Source: Borrelia puertoricensis
GTDB lineage: Bacteria; Spirochaetota; Spirochaetia; Borreliales; Borreliaceae
DNA length: 64,000 nt
Assembly: GCF_023035875.1 (NCBI RefSeq)
Contig: NZ_CP075379.1
Coordinates: forward strand, 682,001 to 746,000
Direction of reading: 5' to 3'
Numbering within the stretch: position 1 is the stretch's first letter; each line of letters opens with the position of its first letter. A program made the position numbers and the translations under genes. Below the pieces are notes generated by a model that was not told the DNA's origin, ran no database searches, and saw nothing but the letters and a program-made list of their open reading frames with translations. Shown piece by piece: positions 58,192 through 64,000 of the stretch.

Positions 58192-59541
58192 GTGTTTGAG
58201 AATTTAGGTACGGGTTTTAGAGATTTTGTAAAGTATATCTCTGGAAAATCTGTGATAAATGAGAAAAATATTGAAGCAGCCGTTGACACTATTAAGAGGG
58301 CCTTAATTGAAGCTGATGTTAATTTAAGAGTTGTAAGACGTTTTATAAATTCTGTAGTCGAAGATGCAAAGGGGATTAAAGTTTTAAGAAATATTGATCC
58401 TAAGTCTCAGTTTATTAAGATTGTTAATGATAAACTTATAAATTTCTTGGGCGATAAGCATTCTGAGCTCGTTTTAGGTCCTGTTAACAAATTATCATGT
58501 ATTCTTATGCTTGGCCTTCAGGGTTCTGGGAAAACTACAACATGTGCAAAACTTGCAATACGACTTAAATCAGAGAATCGGAAAGTTCTTCTTGTAGCTG
58601 CAGATACTTTTAGAGCGGCGGCGATTAATCAGTTAAAGATTTTGGGTATGCAAGTTGGTGTTTCTGTGTTTTCTCTTGAGGGTGAGAGTGATCCTATTAA
58701 AGTTGTGAAAAAATCCATTGAATATGCTAAAATAGAGCTTTTTGATACTGTAATAATAGATACTAGAGGGCGTCTTGAGGTTGAAGATTTATTATTAAGA
58801 GAGATAATAGAGATAAGGGATATTGTGTCTCCTACGGAGACAATATTAGTTGCAGATGCAATGACGGGTCAGAGTGCTGTAAATATTGCTAAAGAATTTA
58901 ATGATAGTGTTGGGATTACGGGTGTAATTTTTACAAAATTTGATTCTGATGCTAGAGGTGGTGCTATATTATCACTTAAGACTATTTGTGGAGCACCTAT
59001 TAAATTTGTTGGAGTTGGAGAAAAACCTGAGGATCTTGATGTTTTTTATCCAGATAGAGTTGCTTCACGAATTCTTGGTATGGGAGATGTTGTTAGTCTT
59101 GTTGAAAAGGCTCAAAGTGTTATAGATAAAGAAGAGGCCTTACGACTTGAAGAAAAATTTAGGAAAGCCAACTTTAATTTTGAGGATTATTTAAATCAGT
59201 TTAAATATATGCGTAATATGGGTGGAATTTCTAGTTTGATAGGGATGTTTCCGGGTGTTTCATTAGAAATGTTAAATGGTAGTATTGATGAAAGAGAACT
59301 TAAAAGGGAAGAGGCAATCATTTTGTCTATGACTAAAAAAGAGAGGCTAAATCCTGTGATTTTAAATAATCCTTCAAGAAAGAAAAGAATAGCTTTGGGA
59401 AGTGGAACAACAATTTTTGAGGTAAACAAGTTTATGAAAAAATTTAGTCAGTCTGTTTTGATGATGAAAAAAATGAAAAATAAGAGTTTTCAAAGTAAGA
59501 TAGCATCTCTTTTTGGAGATAAAGGAGGAATGGTAAATTGA
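58192..59541 (+). CDS. ffh: Signal recognition particle protein Ffh
   Basis: A 449-residue SRP54-type GTPase that binds signal peptides and SRP RNA and targets nascent membrane proteins. The N and G domains carry GLQGSGKTTTCAKLA, DTRGR (usually DTAGR), and TKFDSDARGG; the C-terminal methionine-rich M domain ends about residue 430. The start is a GTG at 58192, with AAGGTG upstream. Its end overlaps rpsP by 4 bases. It leads the rpsP-rplS operon. Confidence 0.95.
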   Translation: MFENLGTGFRDFVKYISGKSVINEKNIEAAVDTIKRALIEADVNLRVVRRFINSVVEDAKGIKVLRNIDPKSQFIKIVNDKLINFLGDKHSELVLGPVNKLSCILMLGLQGSGKTTTCAKLAIRLKSENRKVLLVAADTFRAAAINQLKILGMQVGVSVFSLEGESDPIKVVKKSIEYAKIELFDTVIIDTRGRLEVEDLLLREIIEIRDIVSPTETILVADAMTGQSAVNIAKEFNDSVGITGVIFTKFDSDARGGAILSLKTICGAPIKFVGVGEKPEDLDVFYPDRVASRILGMGDVVSLVEKAQSVIDKEEALRLEEKFRKANFNFEDYLNQFKYMRNMGGISSLIGMFPGVSLEMLNGSIDERELKREEAIILSMTKKERLNPVILNNPSRKKRIALGSGTTIFEVNKFMKKFSQSVLMMKKMKNKSFQSKIASLFGDKGGMVN

Positions 59542-59789
59542 GTGTTAGGATAAGATTAAAGAGGATGGGGGCAAAAAAGAGGCCTTATTATCGAATTGTG
59601 GTCATAGATTCTGCTTCGCCTAGAGATGGACGAGCCATTGAAGAGCTTGGGTATTATCATCCTGTTGAAAAGCAAAGTCAAGTCAAAATCAATGAGAATA
59701 AGTTTAGAGATTGGATAGGCAAAGGAGCTATTCCAAGTGATACGGTTAAAAAAATTTTGAATAAAAATAATTTTAAAGTTGAGAGTTAG
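59538..59789 (+). CDS. rpsP: 30S ribosomal protein S16
   Basis: An 83-residue S16 with the standard start VRIRLKRMGAKKRPYYRIVVID. It begins with a TTG at 59538, with AAAGGAGG nine bases upstream, and overlaps the ffh stop. Length is normal. It is part of the conserved rpsP-khpA-rimM-trmD-rplS cluster. Confidence 0.97.
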   Translation: MSVRIRLKRMGAKKRPYYRIVVIDSASPRDGRAIEELGYYHPVEKQSQVKINENKFRDWIGKGAIPSDTVKKILNKNNFKVES

Positions 59790-59798
59790 GAGGACTTA

Positions 59799-60047
59799 AT
59801 GAAAGAGTACGGTAATGAAATTGAGCTTATAGAATTTGTAGTCAAATCTCTTGTAGATAAAAGAGATGAGGTTAAGTTAAATATAGTTGAAGGTGAGAAG
59901 TCGACTATTTTAGAATTAAGAGTTTCTGCGAATGATGTTGGAAAAATAATTGGGAGGAGAGGACGCATTGCAAGGGCTATTAGGACACTTCTTAGTGCTT
60001 GTGCTGCAAAAACAAATAGGAGAGTTCAACTAGAAATTTTGGACTAA
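59799..60047 (+). CDS. khpA: KH-domain RNA-binding protein KhpA
   Basis: An 82-residue protein made of one KH domain, with the GxxG loop in GKIIGRRGRIARAIR at about residues 48-62. It lies between rpsP and rimM as in most bacteria. KhpA binds RNA together with KhpB in other bacteria. AGGAGG precedes the ATG. Confidence 0.92.
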   Translation: MKEYGNEIELIEFVVKSLVDKRDEVKLNIVEGEKSTILELRVSANDVGKIIGRRGRIARAIRTLLSACAAKTNRRVQLEILD

Positions 60048-60050
60048 TTT

Positions 60051-60551
60051 ATGTTTGTAAAAGGCATAATATTGTCATCTTATGGAATTAATGGATATGC
60101 TAAAATCAAGAGCATATCCAATGGTTTTGATGATTTTTTTGATTTAAAGGGTAATAAATTAGTTTTAAAAAAGGAATGTTGCTCTTCAATTGAGGTTAAA
60201 GTTGAAGATGTATCTTTAATGAATCATTCATTATTATTGAAATTTGAAGAATTTAGTACTCCTGAGCCTATCAAAGATTTAATCGGCTTCGAGTTATGGG
60301 TCAATGATGAATTTGCATCTAAATTGGAAGAGGATGAGTATTACTTTGGTGATCTTATTGGTTATAAGCTTGTTAATAATGGAAAAGAATTGGGAGTTGT
60401 TGTATCTTTTTTTGAGTGTGTTGCGTCAATTCTTCTTGAAGTTAAAGTTGGAAGTAAATTATTTTTTGTTCCCTTTTTAAATATTTATCTTGGAGATATT
60501 GATCAAGAATTGAAAACTATTGAGCTTAAGGTCTTAGATCTCTTAAAATGA
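60051..60551 (+). CDS. rimM: Ribosome maturation factor RimM
   Basis: A 166-residue factor that binds S19 and helps process the 30S head. It has the two barrel halves: an N-terminal RimM domain and a PRC-barrel region with EEDEYYFGDLIGYKL. No strong ribosome binding site is visible before the ATG, which lies 3 bases after khpA, so translation is likely coupled. The stop overlaps trmD by four bases. Confidence 0.93.
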   Translation: MFVKGIILSSYGINGYAKIKSISNGFDDFFDLKGNKLVLKKECCSSIEVKVEDVSLMNHSLLLKFEEFSTPEPIKDLIGFELWVNDEFASKLEEDEYYFGDLIGYKLVNNGKELGVVVSFFECVASILLEVKVGSKLFFVPFLNIYLGDIDQELKTIELKVLDLLK

Positions 60552-61267
60552 AAATCACTATTCTCTCTTTATTTCCTTCAATCATTACTCCATTTTTTGA
60601 AAATTCAATAATGAAAAAAGTTATAACTAAAGGCATCATCAGTTGTGAAGTCATATCTATTCGTGATTTTTCTGATGATAAACATAAAAGGTGCGATGAT
60701 ATTCCTTATGGTGGGGGTGTGGGTATGGTTTTAAAAGCTCAGCCTATCTCTGCTGCTCTTGATTATGTAAATGCAAGAGCAAAAACCACGATATTTGTAA
60801 GTCCGTCTGGGTTGAAATATAATCAAAAATTGGCTTATGACTTGTCAAAGAAGAATGAACTTGTTATAATTTGTGGGAGATACGAAGGGCTTGATCAACG
60901 TATAATTGATTTGTATGTTGATTTTGAAATTTCAGTTGGAGATTATGTATTATCTTCAGGTGAGGTTGCTGCTCTTGTCATAATAGATAGTGTATATAGA
61001 TTGTTAGAGGGTGTAATAAATCCGAATTCCTTGCTTGAGGAATCTTTCAGTTGTGAGTGTGGCTTGCTTGAGTATCCTCACTATACTAGACCTTATGAAT
61101 TTAAGGGATTAGAAGTTCCTAATGTGCTTCTTTCAGGTCATCACGAGGAAATAAGAAAATGGCGATTTATGAAGTCTATTGAAAAAACAAAGAAAAATAG
61201 ATATGATTTGTACCTTAAATATTTGGAAATGAGAGGAGAAAATGATGGATTTAATAAGAAAAATTGA
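60548..61267 (+). CDS. trmD: tRNA (guanine-N1)-methyltransferase TrmD
   Basis: A 239-residue SPOUT methyltransferase that makes m1G37 in tRNA and prevents frameshifting. The trefoil-knot motifs are [11 protein letters not shown] and GDYVLSSGE. The YGGGVGM loop binds SAM. The ATG overlaps the rimM stop (ATGA). Its 3' end overlaps the start of rplS. Confidence 0.96.
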   Translation: MKITILSLFPSIITPFFENSIMKKVITKGIISCEVISIRDFSDDKHKRCDDIPYGGGVGMVLKAQPISAALDYVNARAKTTIFVSPSGLKYNQKLAYDLSKKNELVIICGRYEGLDQRIIDLYVDFEISVGDYVLSSGEVAALVIIDSVYRLLEGVINPNSLLEESFSCECGLLEYPHYTRPYEFKGLEVPNVLLSGHHEEIRKWRFMKSIEKTKKNRYDLYLKYLEMRGENDGFNKKN

Positions 61268-61607
61268 GGCTAAAGGAAAGAGAGCAGAAAGTTTTGATTT
61301 TAGGGTAGGAGATACTATACGTGTTAGTTATAAAATAATTGAAGGCACTAACGAGAGAATTCAAAATTTTGAGGGTCTTGTTATATCTATTCAAAATAAA
61401 GGTATTGGACAAACTTTTTTAGTTAGAAAAATTTCTTCAGGAATTGGAGTTGAGAAAATTTTTCCTATGCATTCACCTATTATAGAAAAGGTTCAAGTGT
61501 TAAAGCGAGGTAAGGTAAGGCGAGCAAAACTTTACTATATGAGAGATAGAATTGGTAAAGCCGCTATGAAGGTGAAAGAGCGTCTTGATATTAAGAAGCT
61601 TAAATAA
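61245..61607 (+). CDS. rplS: 50S ribosomal protein L19
   Basis: A 120-residue L19. It has [19 protein letters not shown] and the C-terminal [16 protein letters not shown] family signatures. Two adjacent ATG codons occur; the second (61245) is better spaced from GAGGAG (6 bases instead of 3). It overlaps trmD by 23 bases. Confidence 0.96.
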   Translation: MDLIRKIEAKGKRAESFDFRVGDTIRVSYKIIEGTNERIQNFEGLVISIQNKGIGQTFLVRKISSGIGVEKIFPMHSPIIEKVQVLKRGKVRRAKLYYMRDRIGKAAMKVKERLDIKKLK

Positions 61608-62415
61608 TATTCAAGTATCTAAAATTACTTTAAACAAAAAGTTTCCTTTAAATGGAAAATTGGAAATTATTAAGTTCCTTGGTGTTAATAAATGGCTTGT
61701 ATCTTTTTTAGGCAATTATTTTGAAGTAGAGAGTAGTTTGCCATTAAAAGTTGGTTTTAAGTATTTTGCTAAGATGGTTAGTACTTCGGGTAATTTTTTG
61801 ATTCATGTTAATTATGCATCTATATTTAGAGATTTAGATTTATTTGAAATTAATGATAAGTTTGTATTTAAACTAAGAGGTAATTCTTTAGATCAAAACA
61901 CTAAAAAATTGTTTAGGAATATTTTTGCTGATATAAAAGATGAGTTTGTTTTAAAGTTTCTTTTAACTTTGTATGATCAAATTATAACAGAACAGGATTT
62001 TATGCAAATTTATAATTATTTTGGTAATAAATTAAGAATAAGAGAACATGATAATAAACTGCCAATTTTTATTGAAAACGATAATAATTTTATTATTTCA
62101 ATTCCCTTTAAATTTATGGAAGGTAGTGGTTTGTTATTTTTATTTTCTTATAAAGATTTAGAAATGGTTTATAAGTGGAGTTTTGTTTATTTTTTTAATG
62201 AACAAGAAAAAATTATTTGTGAGGTTAATCATTTCGGATCTGATTTTAAATTAAGAATATATGCAGATTTTGATTTCAAAAATATTGTTAGAGAGCTGAG
62301 AAGTTTTCTTTTTTGTTATAATATAACTGATATAAAAATATTAGATTCAATTCAAGAATTTGAAGATTTTGATTGTGAAGTAATAGTAGCTAAAAGTATT
62401 GATTATAAGATATGA
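61585..62415 (+). CDS. Unknown protein after rplS (YlqG position)
   Basis: A protein of about 276 residues, lysine- and phenylalanine-rich, with no signal peptide or membrane helix. The TTG at 61585 overlaps rplS and is preceded by a GAAAGAG site; no better start occurs for the conserved part. In B. subtilis the gene at the same position, before the FlhB-like ylqH, is ylqG, a FliK-like protein; the C-terminal part here could be related, but the similarity is not clear enough to name it. It overlaps the following pseudogene in an ATGA junction. Confidence 0.7.
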   Translation: MILRSLNNIQVSKITLNKKFPLNGKLEIIKFLGVNKWLVSFLGNYFEVESSLPLKVGFKYFAKMVSTSGNFLIHVNYASIFRDLDLFEINDKFVFKLRGNSLDQNTKKLFRNIFADIKDEFVLKFLLTLYDQIITEQDFMQIYNYFGNKLRIREHDNKLPIFIENDNNFIISIPFKFMEGSGLLFLFSYKDLEMVYKWSFVYFFNEQEKIICEVNHFGSDFKLRIYADFDFKNIVRELRSFLFCYNITDIKILDSIQEFEDFDCEVIVAKSIDYKI

Positions 62416-62672
62416 GTGGAGAAAAATTAGCTTTATTGGTTAAATATGATACTAAATTTCCAGCGCCTTTTATTTTGGCTAAGGCCAGGGGAGAGAAGGT
62501 TTTACGTATAAAGGAGCTTGCGAAGTGAGAGGGTATTCCTATTGTAGAGGATAAATATTTATCTGAGAGCTTGTTTTTAGTTAATGAGGGTGATTTTATT
62601 GATTCTAAATATTTTAAAGTAATTGCATATGTTTTATCTGTTGTTTATAAATTGAAGAGTGAGAAATTATGA
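62412..62672 (+). pseudogene. FlhB C-terminal-domain-like gene with an in-frame stop (YlqH-like)
   Basis: Reading from the ATG at 62412, the translation matches the cytoplasmic C-terminal domain of the export protein FlhB: ALLVKYDTKFPAPFILAKA, ARGEKVLRIKELAK, then, after an in-frame TGA at 62526-62528 (codon 39), EGIPIVEDKYLSESLFLV and IAYVLSVVYKLK up to a normal stop at 62670. Except for the TGA the frame is intact (86 codons), so one substitution silenced it. The ATG overlaps the upstream stop. It is a short stand-alone FlhB-like protein rather than FlhB itself, of unknown role. A sequencing error cannot be excluded. Confidence 0.85.
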
Positions 62673-62920
62673 ATAGTAGACAAATTGGAAATCGTGGGGG
62701 GTACTTAGAAATATTTGCTTGAAAATCTTAATAATTTTTATTTTATAGAGGTAAAATCTTGAAATGTTTATCCATTAAAAATTTAGGATATTCAATTAAT
62801 GGAAAAAATGACAAGTATGGTAAGTACAGTATTAGGGTATATCACATTTAGTGATTTGAGGTCATTTGTAATGTTTTTTTGACATTGTGTTTAATTTTAA
62901 GAGATTACTTATTTGTCTTA
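62669..62920 (+). pseudogene. Remnant of a YraN/UPF0102 family gene
   Basis: The ATG at 62669 overlaps the preceding stop and gives MNSRQIGNRG, the usual YraN start, after which the frame is lost. In another frame come ENLNNFYFIEVKS and NVYPLK, split by a TGA at 62760-62762, matching the FIEVK nuclease-like core. Further pieces (KKMTSMVSTVLGYITFSDL, and FFDIVFNF near 62880) follow in other frames. The normal family length is about 120 residues; the remnant has frameshifts, stops and probably a deletion before the FIEVK block. The UPF0102 family resembles endonucleases. It is certainly not functional as read. Confidence 0.8.
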
Positions 62921-62940
62921 TATAGTTTAGGGAGATAGCA

Positions 62941-63480
62941 TTGAAGTCTGATCAAAATAAAGCTTATGGTAATTATTTTAGAAAGGTAAAGAAGGTTCCT
63001 TATTGGAAAGTAAGAAAAGTAAAATCTGAGCTTAAGAAACAAAATGCTGTGGATTTGAATGCTAATGATAATAAATCTGTGGATACTAACTCTAATAACC
63101 AAAAGAATTATAAGGGTAATAAACAAAAATGTTTTGGTAAAGATCGAAGATTGCGTATAAGGTTTAAAGAAGTATGTCCTATTTGTGAAAAACCTATCAG
63201 GGATATTCTTTCTTGTATATCTATGAAGTTGAGTGGTGAAGATAAACCTATACATTTTGAATGTGCTATTGATAAATTGAAGTCTGAGAATGAGCTTTTT
63301 AAGAATGAAAGTTTATTGTATAGGGGTGTTGGTAAATTTTTTGTTATTGATAAGTCTGTTAGAGGAAACAGTTTGGCTTTTAAGATAGTCAGGGAAATTG
63401 ATTTTGAAAATTTAGAGAGTTGTCCTAGTTGGCGAAAAAAAATTCTTCAAGATATGAATAAAGGATTTAAATTTTATTAA
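62941..63480 (+). CDS. Zinc-binding-like protein of unknown function
   Basis: A 179-residue protein. The N-terminal 70 residues are very basic with an Asn-rich, low-complexity stretch (about 38-62), typical of nucleic-acid contact. The middle has CPIC at 79-82 and HFEC with His105 and Cys108, a likely zinc site. The start is TTG at 62941, with GGAG upstream. It lies 2 bases before coaD, so is cotranscribed with it. No family is recognised. Confidence 0.75.
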   Translation: MKSDQNKAYGNYFRKVKKVPYWKVRKVKSELKKQNAVDLNANDNKSVDTNSNNQKNYKGNKQKCFGKDRRLRIRFKEVCPICEKPIRDILSCISMKLSGEDKPIHFECAIDKLKSENELFKNESLLYRGVGKFFVIDKSVRGNSLAFKIVREIDFENLESCPSWRKKILQDMNKGFKFY

Positions 63481-63482
63481 TT

Positions 63483-63980
63483 ATGAGGGTAGCATTATTT
63501 CCTGGGTCATTTGATCCTATTACTTGGGGACATATTGATTTAGTGAAAAGAGCATCATTAATTTTTGATAAGGTTATTGTTCTTGTTGCTAATAATAGTG
63601 CTAAGAGTTATTTGCTTAGTGATATTGAGAGATATGAACTTACTTTTGATGTTATTGCATCTTTAGGATGGTCAAAAATTTTTGTAGATAAGTATGATGG
63701 AATTATTTTGGATTATGCTTTAAAAAATGATATTGGTTTTATTGTTAGGGGTGTTAGGGCTTTTCATGATTTTGAATATGAATTTGAAAGATATGTTGTT
63801 AGTAACAAGCTTAGTCCTTCAATAGACATAGTATTTTTACCAAGTAGTGATAAATATCTGTTTGTAAGGTCAGATCTTGTTAAAGAATTGATAAAGAATA
63901 AGAATTTTGATCTCTCAAGTTTTATTCCGGATTTAGTGCAAAAAAAGTTGAAATCTAAATTTATTGACAAATTATCTTAA
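63483..63980 (+). CDS. coaD: Phosphopantetheine adenylyltransferase CoaD
   Basis: A complete 165-residue nucleotidyltransferase that transfers AMP to 4'-phosphopantetheine in CoA synthesis. The TxGH signature is Thr14 to His17 in [25 protein letters not shown] and the late RSDLVKE match family motifs. The ATG at 63483 follows the stop of the previous gene. The gene ends 20 bases before the window edge. Confidence 0.96.
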   Translation: MRVALFPGSFDPITWGHIDLVKRASLIFDKVIVLVANNSAKSYLLSDIERYELTFDVIASLGWSKIFVDKYDGIILDYALKNDIGFIVRGVRAFHDFEYEFERYVVSNKLSPSIDIVFLPSSDKYLFVRSDLVKELIKNKNFDLSSFIPDLVQKKLKSKFIDKLS

Positions 63981-64000
63981 TAATATATATATTATTAAGA

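Noticed and set aside
62526..62528. TGA in the FlhB-like gene as a recoded (selenocysteine) codon
   Set aside because: The position does not match a known Sec site, no downstream selenocysteine hairpin is evident, and the neighbouring gene is also decayed, so simple loss is more likely.

Overview
The window is a stretch of spirochaete chromosome from the genus Borrelia (sensu lato). The evidence is the very low GC content, the lipobox style of the lipoproteins, the class I lysyl-tRNA synthetase, FlaA in an operon with cheA2-cheW3-cheX-cheY3, a complete mevalonate pathway cluster, two EF-G type proteins by context, BosR and NapA. Gene order follows, from memory, the B. burgdorferi chromosome from about BB0638 to BB0704. 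Two decayed genes near the right end suggest a lineage other than B. burgdorferi, perhaps a relapsing-fever species, but the species cannot be fixed from this window alone. No insertion sequence, prophage, CRISPR array or plasmid-like module was seen, and no gene-free gap exceeds 300 bases.

Layout. 1-4470: the 3' end of an NhaC antiporter gene, converging on a potABCD polyamine transporter operon. 4462-11103: ribosome-assembly GTPase RbgA, nanE-ptsG amino-sugar or glucose uptake, a lipase-like hydrolase cotranscribed with the redox regulator bosR, and a 563-residue protein of unknown function. 11317-17542: groEL, a small unknown gene, yajC-secD-secF and another unknown gene. 17548-25839: a CbpA-type J protein, a HemW-like protein that has lost its iron-sulfur motif, rpiA, gpmA, class I lysS, era and a run of small envelope or unknown proteins. 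25883-28332: a glycosyltransferase-like protein and a cell-wall amidase. 28418-34470: the flaA-cheA2-cheW3-cheX-cheY3 motility operon. 34491-37562: a four-gene overlapping minus-strand operon (gph plus three unknowns, one with a voltage-sensor-like membrane domain). 37774-41404: a BMP-type nucleoside ABC transporter. 41556-45718: two chemoreceptors. 45770-53209: mnmA and the six-gene mevalonate cluster. 53330-58131: tRNA-Val, a CAP-domain protein, napA, the second EF-G and a ROK regulator. 58192-63980: ffh-rpsP-khpA-rimM-trmD-rplS, an unknown gene, two pseudogenes (FlhB-C-terminus-like and YraN-like), a zinc-binding protein and coaD.

How it fits together. The genes match a host-dependent spirochaete: uptake of polyamines, sugars and nucleosides, isoprenoids made from acetyl-CoA by the mevalonate route for the wall lipid carrier, periplasmic-flagellar chemotaxis, and oxidative or metal stress control by BosR and NapA. 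Genes are tightly packed, often with ATGA overlaps, and many use TTG or GTG starts backed by good ribosome binding sites. Convergent gene pairs commonly share bidirectional hairpin terminators. The most unusual items are the two adjacent decaying genes at 62412-62920, the HemW-like protein without CxxxCxxC, the CheW-CheR-like fusion, the voltage-sensor plus HAMP-like membrane protein, and palindromes in the groEL and napA promoter regions.
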